Source: Rhodococcus oryzae (lineage in GTDB: Bacteria; Actinomycetota; Actinomycetes; Mycobacteriales; Mycobacteriaceae). From it: a stretch of 53,424 nt of DNA. The position numbers and the translations under genes were made by a program. Position 1 is the first letter of the stretch; each line of letters begins with the position of its first letter. Of the stretch, positions 7,473-15,170 are shown in pieces. Below the pieces are notes generated by a model. The model did no database searches. It saw only the letters and a program-made list of their open reading frames with translations, and was not told the DNA's origin. Where the stretch lies: assembly GCF_005049235.1 (NCBI RefSeq), contig NZ_SUMD01000018.1, positions 1-53,424 of the forward strand, written 5' to 3'.

Positions 7473-8939
7473 ATGCAAACCGAGATCAAGCAATGGCCGG
7501 CGCTGTGGGCGCTGTGCCTCGGGTTCTTCATGATCCTGGTGGACTCCACCATCGTCGCGGTCGCGAACCCGGCGATCATGGAGGATCTGCAGACCGACAT
7601 CAACAGCGTCGTGTGGGTGACCAGTGCCTATCTGTTGGCCTACGCGGTCCCCCTACTCGTCACGGGCAGACTCGGTGACCGATTCGGTCCCAAGAACCTC
7701 TACCTGGTCGGGCTCACGCTGTTCACCGCGTCCTCACTCTGGTGCGGTCTGTCCGGCAACATCGAGATGCTCATCGTCGCCCGCGTGTTCCAGGGCTTCG
7801 GCGCCGCGCTGATGACCCCGCAGACGATGGCCGTGATCACCCGGATCTTCCCGCCGGACAAGCGCGGTACCGCGATGGGGCTGTGGGGTGCCGTCGCCGG
7901 TGTCGCCACCCTGGTCGGCCCGCTCGCGGGCGGCGTCCTGGTCGACGGACTCGGCTGGCAGTGGATCTTCATCGTCAATGTCCCGGTCGGCATCATCGCC
8001 TTCTTTGCCGCGTGGCGGTTCGTGCCGTCGCTCGAGACCCATCAGCACCGTTTCGACATCCCCGGCGTGATCCTGAGTGCCGCGGGCATGTTCTTCCTGG
8101 TCTTCGGTCTGCAGGAGGGCAACACCTACGACTGGTCCGCGCTGGTCTGGCTGTCGATCGTCGCCGGCATGATCCTGCTCGCGGTCTTCATCTGGTACCA
8201 GTCGTGGAACAAGAACGAGCCCCTGCTGCCGCTGGGACTGTTCAAGGACCGCAACTTCTCCCTGGCCAATATCGCGATCACGTCGATGGGCTTCTCGATC
8301 ACCGCGATGGTGGTGCCGCTGATGTTCTACGCGCAGGCCGTCCGTGGGCTCTCGCCGACCGGTTCGGCGCTGCTGATGGTCCCGATGGCGGTGCTCACCG
8401 GCGCGCTGGCGCCGAACGTCGGCAAGCTGGTGGACCGGGTGCACCCGCGCTATATCGCCGCGCCCGGCTTCCTGATGCTCTCCATCTCGCTCGGCTGGCT
8501 CGGGTTGGTGATGAAGCCGGACGTCGCGATCTGGGAGCTGCTGCTGCCCATCGCCCTGATGGGCGTCGCGAACGCCTTCATCTGGTCGCCGCTGGCGGCA
8601 ACCGCCACCAGGAACCTGCCGATGAACGCGGCGGGTGCGGGCTCCGGTGTGTACAACACCACGCGCCAGGTCGGTGCGGTGCTCGGTAGCGCAGGCATCG
8701 GTGCCCTGATCACCTCGCGGCTGACCGCCAATGGCGTACCCACCGGTGGTGAGCACGAGGCGGGCGGTGCGATGCCGAGCTTCATCGTGGACGGGTTCAG
8801 CACCTCGATGGCGCAGGCGGTGCTGCTGCCCGCGGGCGTGCTGCTGATCGGTTTCGTTGCGTCGCTGTGCTTCTCGAGGCCGATCCGTGAGGGCGACAAG
8901 CCCCCGGTCGACGTCGAGCAGCAACGCGTCCAGGCCTAG
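7473..8939 (+). CDS. DHA2 family multidrug efflux MFS transporter
   Basis: 488 residues and 14 predicted membrane helices, the EmrB/QacA (DHA2) arrangement of proton-driven drug exporters. Motifs include FMILVDSTIVAVANPAI in helix 1 (motif D1), the loop 2-3 motif GRLGDRFGPK (motif A), ARVFQGFGAALMTPQTMAVI (motif B) and WGAVAGVATLVGPLAGGVLVDGLGWQWIF (motif C, antiporter). The ATG at 7473 has AAGGA upstream; an in-frame start 15 bases earlier overlaps the PadR stop region. Co-transcribed with the PadR regulator. Confidence 0.92.
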   Translation: MQTEIKQWPALWALCLGFFMILVDSTIVAVANPAIMEDLQTDINSVVWVTSAYLLAYAVPLLVTGRLGDRFGPKNLYLVGLTLFTASSLWCGLSGNIEMLIVARVFQGFGAALMTPQTMAVITRIFPPDKRGTAMGLWGAVAGVATLVGPLAGGVLVDGLGWQWIFIVNVPVGIIAFFAAWRFVPSLETHQHRFDIPGVILSAAGMFFLVFGLQEGNTYDWSALVWLSIVAGMILLAVFIWYQSWNKNEPLLPLGLFKDRNFSLANIAITSMGFSITAMVVPLMFYAQAVRGLSPTGSALLMVPMAVLTGALAPNVGKLVDRVHPRYIAAPGFLMLSISLGWLGLVMKPDVAIWELLLPIALMGVANAFIWSPLAATATRNLPMNAAGAGSGVYNTTRQVGAVLGSAGIGALITSRLTANGVPTGGEHEAGGAMPSFIVDGFSTSMAQAVLLPAGVLLIGFVASLCFSRPIREGDKPPVDVEQQRVQA

Positions 8940-8960
8940 GCCGCGCGGGCTCGGGTGTGG

Positions 8961-8966
8961 CAGGCT
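8961..8966 (+). promoter_or_regulatory. -10-like box of first crotonase gene
   Basis: CAGGCT sits 6 nt before the ATG at 8973. It differs from TANNNT at the first base but has the spacing of the other leaderless starts here. Confidence 0.35.
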
Positions 8967-8972
8967 GACGCC

Positions 8973-9794
8973 ATGACTGCGTCGTTCCCGCCTGCCGGTT
9001 CCGAGCCCGCCCAGCCGACCCGGCTGGAGCGCATCACCACGGACGCAGGCGCCGAGATCGCCGTGCTGACCTTCGCGCACGGACCGTTGAACCTGTTCGA
9101 CCAGGCAATGTTCGACGCGATCACCGCCGACGTGGACGCACTGAGCGCGGCCCCGCCGCGTGCGGTGCTGCTGCGCGCGGAGGGCAAGGTCGTCTCCGGC
9201 GGCGTGGACGTGCACGTCTTCGAGGGGTTGAGCACCGAGCAGGGTGCCGAGCTGTGGCGGACCCTGTTCGCGGAGATCATCCACCAGATCGAGGCCCTGC
9301 CCTGCCCGGTGGTGTACGCCGCGCACGGGCTGACGCTCACCGCCGCGTTCGAGATCGCGCTCGCCTGCGACATCATCCTCGCCGCGCCCAGGGCCAAGTT
9401 CGGTCTCGTCGAGACGGTGGTCGGGTTGACGCCGTCGATGGGCGGGCCGCAGCGGCTCGCCGAGCGCGCCGGTTCGGGCCGGGCCAGGGAACTGGTGATG
9501 ACCGGCGATCTGTACGACGCCGCGACATTGGCCTCCTGGGGGGTCGTCAACGCGGTGCACGAGGACGTCGACACGGCCGCCCGCGCCCTGGTCTCGCGGC
9601 TCGCGGACGGCCCAACCCGTGCGCACCACGCCACCAAGCAGATCATCGAGGCCTGGCGCTCCGGCGGTGTGGCACACGCGGACTCGATCACCCCGGAGGT
9701 CTCGGGCCGGCTGTTCGGTACCGAGGACCTCGCGGGCGCGGTCCGTAGCTTCCTCGATGTCGGACCCGGCAAGGCCACCTACACGGGGCGCTGA
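8973..9794 (+). CDS. Enoyl-CoA hydratase/isomerase family protein
   Basis: 273 residues in the crotonase fold: oxyanion-hole region VVSGGVDVHVFEGL, then VVYAAHGLTLTAAFEIALACDIILAAPRAKFGLVETVVGLTPSMGG. Glu in FGLVE is in the position commonly occupied by a catalytic residue, but the second glutamate seen in true hydratases is not obvious, so the reaction (hydration, isomerisation, hydrolysis) is open. Followed after 47 bp by a second crotonase with its own leaderless promoter, so the two are not necessarily one transcript. Confidence 0.85.
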   Translation: MTASFPPAGSEPAQPTRLERITTDAGAEIAVLTFAHGPLNLFDQAMFDAITADVDALSAAPPRAVLLRAEGKVVSGGVDVHVFEGLSTEQGAELWRTLFAEIIHQIEALPCPVVYAAHGLTLTAAFEIALACDIILAAPRAKFGLVETVVGLTPSMGGPQRLAERAGSGRARELVMTGDLYDAATLASWGVVNAVHEDVDTAARALVSRLADGPTRAHHATKQIIEAWRSGGVAHADSITPEVSGRLFGTEDLAGAVRSFLDVGPGKATYTGR

Positions 9795-9828
9795 GCGCGG
9801 AGTCGGCTCGCGTCGGCGCGGCAGCGCC

Positions 9829-9834
9829 TAGGGT
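9829..9834 (+). promoter_or_regulatory. -10 box of second crotonase gene
   Basis: TAGGGT ends 7 nt before the ATG at 9842, giving a leaderless or nearly leaderless message. Confidence 0.5.
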
Positions 9835-9841
9835 GGGCGGC

Positions 9842-10603
9842 ATGTCTGATGAAGTGCTGCTCGAACGTCGTGGCCGCATCCTGGTCATCACCATCAATCG
9901 CCCGCAGGCGCGCAACGCGATCAACGCCGCGGTCAGCAATGGGCTCGCGGCCGCGGTCGACGAACTCGACGCCGATCCGGACCTGTCGCTCGCCGTCCTG
10001 ACCGGCGCCGGGGGCAACTTCTGCGCGGGCATGGATCTCAAGGCGTTCGTCGCGGGCGAGAACGTGATCGCCCCCGGCAAGGGGCTCGGCTTCACCGAGG
10101 CGCCGCCCCGCAAGCCGATCATCTCCGCCGTCGAGGGATACGCGCTCGCGGGCGGCACCGAGCTGGTGCTGGCGACGGACCTGGTGGTCGCGTCCTCGGA
10201 GGCCAGGTTCGGCATCCCCGAGGTCAAGCGGGGACTGGTCGCCGCCGGTGGCGGCCTGCTGCGGCTGCCGAAGCGGATTCCGTACCAGAAGGCGCTCGAA
10301 TTGGCGCTCACCGGAGACAGTTTCACCGCCGAGGAGGCGCATGGCTACGGTTTCGTCAACCGGCTGACCGAACCCGGCAAGGCGCTCGACGGCGCGCTGG
10401 AGCTCGCCGAGCGGATCACGGCCAACGGCCCGCTCGCGGTCGCCGCCACCAAGGAGGTGATCGTCAAGTCGTCCGGCTGGACCGACGAGGAAGCGTTCAC
10501 GCGGCAGCTCGAGCTGATGGGACCGGTCTTCGCCTCGGAGGACGCGCAGGAGGGGGCGATCGCCTTCGCACAGAAGCGCGCCCCGGTCTGGAAGGGCCGA
10601 TAG
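9842..10603 (+). CDS. Crotonase/enoyl-CoA hydratase family protein
   Basis: 253 residues with a classical EchA layout: ILVITINRPQARNAINAAV at the start, oxyanion loop GAGGNFCAGMDLKAF, then EGYALAGGTELVLATDLVVASSEARFGIPEVKRGLVAAGGGLLRLPKRIPYQKALELALTG. The pattern (Asp in CAGMDLKAF, FGIPEVKRGL) is that of actinobacterial crotonases involved in acyl-CoA metabolism. The start at 9842 is chosen by the TAGGGT box. Two bases separate its stop from the DUF1254 lipoprotein gene. Confidence 0.88.
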   Translation: MSDEVLLERRGRILVITINRPQARNAINAAVSNGLAAAVDELDADPDLSLAVLTGAGGNFCAGMDLKAFVAGENVIAPGKGLGFTEAPPRKPIISAVEGYALAGGTELVLATDLVVASSEARFGIPEVKRGLVAAGGGLLRLPKRIPYQKALELALTGDSFTAEEAHGYGFVNRLTEPGKALDGALELAERITANGPLAVAATKEVIVKSSGWTDEEAFTRQLELMGPVFASEDAQEGAIAFAQKRAPVWKGR

Positions 10604-10605
10604 GA

Positions 10606-11961
10606 GTGCGCCGACGTCGGGTGGCGGTGCTGTCGACACTCGTGCTGATGGCCGGACTACTCGGCGGGTGCGCCTCGCAGGAACAGGATTCGGCGAAGGC
10701 GCCTGCAGACGTCGCGGCCGACGGCTACGTCTACGGCTACGCGCCGATCGCCCTGGCCCGGACCCGGGCCAACATGATCTGCCTGCTGCCGGTCAACCAG
10801 CTCTACAGCCAGGCCGCCATGTCGGGGCCGGAGACCAGGGTGGTCGTCGCCCCGAACGCGGACACCCTGTACTCGATCGCCTGGCTCGACCTCCGGTCCG
10901 GCCCGGTGCTGCTGACCCATCCGGAGATGGGGGAGCGGTACTTCGATTTCCAGCTGCTCGACATGTACACCAACGTGTTCGGCAACATCGGCACCAGGGA
11001 GACCGGGCAGGCGGCGGGCTCGCACGTGATCGTGCCGCCCGGCTGGCACGGCGAGACGCCCGCGGGCGCCGCGGTGATCGAGTCGCCCACCTGGGATGCC
11101 TGGATGATCGGGCGCACCCTTGTGGAGTCCGATGCGGACCTCGCCGCGGCTCGCGCCGCCCAGCACCAGTACAAGATGACCGTGCTCGCCTCCCTGATCC
11201 CGGACGCGCCGCCGCCGCTGCCCCCGACCGACTGCGGCAACAACCCGGCGCCGCAGGCGATCGCGGGCTCCGGGCCGAAGGTCTTCGACGAACTGTCCGC
11301 GGTCCTCGCGGCCAACCCGCCGCCCGCGGCGGACGCACCGATGCTCGAGCAGCTCGCCACCCTCGGCGTGACGCCAGGCGCGACCCCCAGCGGCGGCGAG
11401 CCGGACGACGTCGCGGCCCTGGCGGCGGGGGTTGTCCGCGGCGACAAGCAGATCGTCGGGCTCGCGACCACCTCGTTCGGTGGCGACGGGCCGTGGAGCT
11501 CGCTGCAGGACGCGGGCCGGTACGGCACCGACTACCTGCACCGCGCGGGGGTCGCGAAGATCGGGCTCGGGGCGAACGTGCCCGAGGAGTCGATGTACTA
11601 CGTCGCCAGGACCGACTCGGGCGGCGCCGCGTTGCGCGGAGACGGTGGCGGCTATCGGCTGCACTTCCCGGCGGGCGGGCTGCCGCCGATCGACGAGCGC
11701 GGCTTCTGGTCCGTCACCCTGTACGGACCGGACATGTTCTTCGTGGCGAACCCGTTGGGCCGCTATGCGATCGGTGACCGCACCCCCGGACTGGTGCGGG
11801 GCGCCGACGGCTCGCTCGACCTCTGGATCGGAGACGAGCCGCCCGCGTCCGGTCCGTCCAACTGGTTGCCGGCCCCGCCCGGCGAGTTCGTTCTCATGCT
11901 GCGCTCCTACCTGCCGACCGACCAGTCGTGGACGCCGCCGAGTCCGGACCCGGCGCGCTGA
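10606..11961 (+). CDS. DUF1254/DUF1214 lipoprotein
   Basis: 451 residues, GTG start. N-terminal signal with lipobox LLGGC indicates a membrane-anchored lipoprotein. An N-terminal DUF1254 domain (YVYGYAPIALARTRAN, then VVVAPNADTLYSIAWLDLRSGPVLLTHPEMGERYFDFQLLDMYTNVFGNIG) is followed by a C-terminal DUF1214 domain (GFWSVTLYGPDMFFVANPLGRYAIGDRTPGL, ending PGEFVLMLRSYLP). The family is widespread but its biochemical function is not settled. Starts 2 bp after the crotonase stop, so probably co-transcribed with it. Confidence 0.88.
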   Translation: MRRRRVAVLSTLVLMAGLLGGCASQEQDSAKAPADVAADGYVYGYAPIALARTRANMICLLPVNQLYSQAAMSGPETRVVVAPNADTLYSIAWLDLRSGPVLLTHPEMGERYFDFQLLDMYTNVFGNIGTRETGQAAGSHVIVPPGWHGETPAGAAVIESPTWDAWMIGRTLVESDADLAAARAAQHQYKMTVLASLIPDAPPPLPPTDCGNNPAPQAIAGSGPKVFDELSAVLAANPPPAADAPMLEQLATLGVTPGATPSGGEPDDVAALAAGVVRGDKQIVGLATTSFGGDGPWSSLQDAGRYGTDYLHRAGVAKIGLGANVPEESMYYVARTDSGGAALRGDGGGYRLHFPAGGLPPIDERGFWSVTLYGPDMFFVANPLGRYAIGDRTPGLVRGADGSLDLWIGDEPPASGPSNWLPAPPGEFVLMLRSYLPTDQSWTPPSPDPAR

Positions 11962-12000
11962 CGCGGGATACTGGACGCCTGACGACCTCAGGAGGACACC

Positions 12001-12963
12001 GTGTCGACCCCGCTCGCCGAGCTGCACATGCACATCGAGGGATCCCTCGAACCGGAGCTGATCTTTGCGCTCGCCGAGCGCAACAAGGTGGAGTTGCCCT
12101 ACCGGGACCTCGATGACCTGCGCGGCCGCTACGAGTTCAGCGACCTGCAGTCCTTCCTGGACCTCTACTTCGCGAACATGGCGGTGTTGCGGACCGAGCA
12201 GGACTTCGCCGACCTGGCCCGCGCCTATTTCGCGCGTGCGGCGGCGGGCGGTGTCCGGCACGCGGAGATCTTCTTCAACCCGCAGGCGCACACGGTCCGC
12301 GGGGTGCCGCTGCGCGCGGTCCTCGACGGGCTGGCCGATGCCGTCCGCGCCAGCGAGGCCGAGTTCGGGGTGTCCAGCGACCTGATCGCGGCCGTGCTGC
12401 GGGACCGGCCGGTGCCCGAGGCCGAGGCGATGCTGGACGAGGTGCTCAGGCTGGACGTCCCGGTCCTCGGTCTCGGCCTTGACTCCGCCGAGGTCGGCTA
12501 TCCGCCGTCGCTGTTCGTCGACGTGTTCGCGCGGGCGCGGGCGAACGGGCTGCGCACGGTGGCACACGCGGGGGAGGAGGGCCCGCCCGACTACATCTGG
12601 CAGGCGCTGGATCTGCTCGAGGTGGAGCGGATCGACCACGGCGTGCGGTGCCTGGAGGACGAGGCCCTGATCGCGCGACTCGTGGACGAGCAGATCCCCC
12701 TGACCGTCTGCCCGCTGTCGAACGTGCGGCTGAAGGTGGTCGACACCCTGGCCGAGCATCCGCTGCGCCAGATGCTCGAGGCGGGACTGCTGGTCACGGT
12801 GAACTCCGACGACCCCGCCTACTTCGGCGGGTACGTCGACGACAACTTCGCCCGCCTGCAGGCGGAGCTCGGGCTCACCGAGCAGGAACGGGAGACCCTG
12901 GCCCGCAATTCCATCCGGGCCTCGTTCGCCTCGCCGGAGCGTAAGGCGGCGCTGCTCGGCTGA
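12001..12963 (+). CDS. Adenine/adenosine deaminase (adenine-deaminase-like branch)
   Basis: 320 residues of the metal-dependent amidohydrolase fold. Metal ligands lie in LHMHIEGSLEPELIFALAERN near the N-terminus, the catalytic region in VAHAGEEGPPDYIW (near residue 190), then VERIDHGVRCLED, PLTVCPLSNVRL and the metal Asp in VNSDDPAYFGGY (near residue 270). The EGSLEPELIFALAERN and HAGEEGPPDYIW blocks closely match bacterial proteins shown to be adenine deaminases (the Pseudomonas PA0148 group), so adenine to hypoxanthine is more likely than adenosine to inosine. GTG start with AGGAGG about 6 nt upstream. Role: purine salvage in the cytoplasm. Confidence 0.88.
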   Translation: MSTPLAELHMHIEGSLEPELIFALAERNKVELPYRDLDDLRGRYEFSDLQSFLDLYFANMAVLRTEQDFADLARAYFARAAAGGVRHAEIFFNPQAHTVRGVPLRAVLDGLADAVRASEAEFGVSSDLIAAVLRDRPVPEAEAMLDEVLRLDVPVLGLGLDSAEVGYPPSLFVDVFARARANGLRTVAHAGEEGPPDYIWQALDLLEVERIDHGVRCLEDEALIARLVDEQIPLTVCPLSNVRLKVVDTLAEHPLRQMLEAGLLVTVNSDDPAYFGGYVDDNFARLQAELGLTEQERETLARNSIRASFASPERKAALLG

Positions 12964-12964
12964 A

Positions 12965-13008
12965 CTGTGAGCGATTTGCACCCCAACCGGGGTGCAAATC
13001 ACTCACAG
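12965..13008. terminator. 20-bp-stem hairpin between convergent genes
   Basis: Arms 12965-12984 and 12989-13008 pair at 19 of 20 positions around an AACC loop. It fills the space between two convergent stops and lacks a T-run; it is a good candidate for a bidirectional terminator. Confidence 0.7.
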
Positions 13009-13021
13009 GCGCGGAGCGCCG

Positions 13022-14335
13022 TTATCCCAGTACCTGGCGCAGGTAGGCGTTGTCGAACACCCGGGCCGGGTCGTACTTGTCCCGCACCGAACGGAACTCG
13101 TCGAAGTGCGCGTAGGTCGGCTGCAGGTCCGCTGCGGTGCGCGAGTGCAGCTTGCCCCAGTGCGGTCGTCCGTCGACGGCGCGGGCGATCGACTCCACGG
13201 CGTTGAAGTACTCGCCGTGATCGCGACGGTGGTACTGGTGCACGGCGATGTAGGCGGTGGCGCGGCCGTTCGCGGTCGAGAGCCAGACATCGTCGGCCGC
13301 CGCGAAGCGGACCTCGACCGGGAAGGCGACCCGGAAGTCGGACTTCTGCAGCCAGCCGTCGATCTCGCGAAGTGTCTCGGGCAGCGCCTCGGCGGGGATC
13401 GCGTACTCCATCTCGCGGAACCGCACCCGGCGCGGGGAGGCGAACACCGCGTAGTTGCGATCGGTGAACTCGCGCGCCGAGAGTGCCCGTGAGGAGAGGT
13501 TGTTGATCCGCGGGATCGCGGCCGGGAACCGGGCGGCGACGCGGTTGACGCCCTCGAACAGGGTGTTGGAGAGCAGTTCGTCGTCGATGTAGCCGCGGAC
13601 CTTGTTGACGGGGGTGAGCGGGGTGTCCCCGGGCAGGCGGGTGTTGTGCTTGGTCAGCACCCGGTCGGTGTGCGGGAACCAGTAGAACTCGAAGTGGTCG
13701 ACGCCGTGGGCGTGCTCGTCGATCCGTTCCATGGTCTCGCTCAGTCGCGCGGGGGCCTCGACCGCGCGCATGGCGTAGGCGGGCTCGCACAGCAGCGTCA
13801 TCGACGCGATGACGCCGAGCGCGCCGAGTCCGAGCCGCGCCGCGTTGAACAGCTCGGCGTTCTCCTCCGCGGAGCAGTTCACCACCGACCCGTCCGCCAG
13901 CACGATCTGCAGACCGCGGACCTGGGTGGCCAGGCCCCCGAATCGGGCGCCAGTGCCGTGGGTGCCGGTCGAGATCGCGCCCGCGATGGACTGCACGTCG
14001 ATGTCGCCGAGGTTCGTCATCGCGAGACCCAGAGACCACAATGTGGGATTGAGTTCGTTCAGTCGGGTGCCCGCGAGGACGGTGACGAGGGCGCCCGACG
14101 GTTCCACCGGGATCACGGACTGGATCCCCGTAAGGTTGTCCAGGCTGATCTGCACGCCGTCGGTGACCGCGACGGGTGTGAAGGAATGTCCGGCACCAAC
14201 GCACTTGACGTGCAAGCCTTCCGCTGCGGCGCGGGTGATCTCGTCACTCAGCTCCGCGACAGTCGCGGGTGCAGCGAGGCGAGTGGGCCGTGCGCTGGCG
14301 CAGCCGGCCCAGTTCTGCCAGAAATGTGATTCCAT
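13022..14335 (-). CDS. FAD-linked sugar-1,4-lactone oxidase (ALO/GULO family)
   Basis: 437 residues. The N-terminal FAD-binding domain of the vanillyl-alcohol-oxidase fold has VKCVGAGHSFTPVAVTDG and TNLGDIDVQSIAGAISTGTHGTG. The C-terminal ALO domain ends with PHWGKLHSR and RDKYDPARVFDNAYLRQVLG. Relatives oxidise aldonolactones (L-gulono-, D-arabinono- or related sugar lactones), reducing oxygen or another acceptor. The ATG at 14335 follows an AATCTA (TAGATT on the coding strand) box 8 nt upstream, which abuts the CTGGAC-N4-GTCCAG palindrome; the divergent TetR gene therefore very probably represses it. Confidence 0.88.
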   Translation of the reverse strand: MESHFWQNWAGCASARPTRLAAPATVAELSDEITRAAAEGLHVKCVGAGHSFTPVAVTDGVQISLDNLTGIQSVIPVEPSGALVTVLAGTRLNELNPTLWSLGLAMTNLGDIDVQSIAGAISTGTHGTGARFGGLATQVRGLQIVLADGSVVNCSAEENAELFNAARLGLGALGVIASMTLLCEPAYAMRAVEAPARLSETMERIDEHAHGVDHFEFYWFPHTDRVLTKHNTRLPGDTPLTPVNKVRGYIDDELLSNTLFEGVNRVAARFPAAIPRINNLSSRALSAREFTDRNYAVFASPRRVRFREMEYAIPAEALPETLREIDGWLQKSDFRVAFPVEVRFAAADDVWLSTANGRATAYIAVHQYHRRDHGEYFNAVESIARAVDGRPHWGKLHSRTAADLQPTYAHFDEFRSVRDKYDPARVFDNAYLRQVLG

Positions 14336-14349
14336 TCACTCATAATCTA

Positions 14350-14365
14350 CTGGACGATCGTCCAG
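14350..14365. promoter_or_regulatory. TetR operator 1
   Basis: Perfect 16-bp palindrome CTGGACGATCGTCCAG between the divergent lactone oxidase and tetR genes, immediately upstream of the oxidase -10 box. A second copy of the same half-sites lies after tetR at 15072-15087. Confidence 0.78.
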
Positions 14366-14399
14366 GTCAACACCTGATACGGAACTGGCTCCGGCGTTC

Positions 14400-14405
14400 T
14401 AGGAT
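14400..14405 (+). promoter_or_regulatory. -10 box of leaderless tetR gene
   Basis: TAGGAT exactly 6 nt before the ATG at 14412. Confidence 0.55.
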
Positions 14406-14411
14406 CGGCAG

Positions 14412-15068
14412 ATGCTGAATCGGCTTCCTGCGGACGAACGTCGCGCCCAACTCGTCGAGTCCGCGATGGGTATCGCGGAACGCACCGGGATCAACTCCGT
14501 CACCATTCGTGCCGTCGCCGAGGAGGCGGGGGTCTCGCTCGGGGTGGTCCACTACTGCTTCGAGAACAAGGAAGCGCTGGTCGCCGCCATGGGCGAGGCC
14601 CTCGTTCTCCAGCTCAGCGCTGCGCTGCGGTACGCATTCGGTACGGCGCAGGGCGAAGGTGACCAGAGCGGCCTGCGTGGCCTGCGCGAGGTGCTGCACA
14701 GCGGCCTGTCCAATATGTGGCCGCTCATCGAGATGACGCCGAATCGGCAGCTGCTCACCTACGAGATCACCGCATACGGCCTCAGGCAGCAGGCCGCGGG
14801 CGCCGAGCTGGCCGGGTCCATCGCATCGCTGCAGTATCGGACGATGGACATCGAGGCGACCGCCTTCCTCGAGGAGACGGCCCGGTACACGGGGACCACC
14901 TGGACCGAACCGGTCGAGCACATCGCCCGCTTCTGCCTCGCGGTGATCGACGGCATCGTGCTGCGGTGGCTTGTCGACCGTGACGGCGAGGCGGTGATCG
15001 CCCAGCTCGACGACGCGGTGCAGATGATCGCCATGAAGGCGGTCGAGGCGGAAGCCGAGCAGGCCTAA
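14412..15068 (+). CDS. TetR/AcrR family transcriptional regulator
   Basis: 218 residues. N-terminal helix-turn-helix: RRAQLVESAMGIAERTGINSVTIRAVAEEAGVSLGVVHYCFENKEALVAAMGE. The remainder is an all-helical ligand domain with no recognisable ligand motif (related to BetI/RutR-type C-termini). It sits between two genes that each carry the same CTGGAC-N4-GTCCAG palindrome in their promoters, so its likely regulon is the lactone oxidase, itself, and the downstream PLP enzyme. Confidence 0.9.
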   Translation: MLNRLPADERRAQLVESAMGIAERTGINSVTIRAVAEEAGVSLGVVHYCFENKEALVAAMGEALVLQLSAALRYAFGTAQGEGDQSGLRGLREVLHSGLSNMWPLIEMTPNRQLLTYEITAYGLRQQAAGAELAGSIASLQYRTMDIEATAFLEETARYTGTTWTEPVEHIARFCLAVIDGIVLRWLVDRDGEAVIAQLDDAVQMIAMKAVEAEAEQA

Positions 15069-15071
15069 AAC

Positions 15072-15087
15072 CTGGACACTCGTCCAG
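15072..15087. promoter_or_regulatory. TetR operator 2
   Basis: CTGGACACTCGTCCAG keeps both 6-bp half-sites of the operator at 14350-14365 and the same 4-bp spacer. It lies 4 bp after the tetR stop and 20 bp before the next start codon. Confidence 0.72.
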
Positions 15088-15104
15088 TTGGATGGTTGAC
15101 TCAG

Positions 15105-15170
15105 GCCATGACCTCGACCCGCGAACGGCTGGACTCCTACGCCATGACCTCCACCCGCGAACGGCTGGAC
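15105..15170 (+). repeat. Tandem duplication of a start-codon region
   Basis: 30 bases at 15105-15134 recur at 15141-15170 with one mismatch (period 36 bp). Each copy contains ATG ACC TC- ACC CGC GAA CGG CTG GAC, so the gene has two in-frame candidate starts and, if the first is used, a repeated MTSTRERLD N-terminus. Confidence 0.8.

Noticed and set aside
10657-13002. 781-codon antisense frame over the DUF1254 and deaminase genes
   Set aside because: Crosses the intergenic space and two convincing genes; arginine/glycine/valine-rich shadow sequence.
12965-13008. Hairpin as part of a CRISPR or mobile repeat
   Set aside because: Only one copy in the window, no spacers and no transposase; its place between convergent stops fits a terminator.
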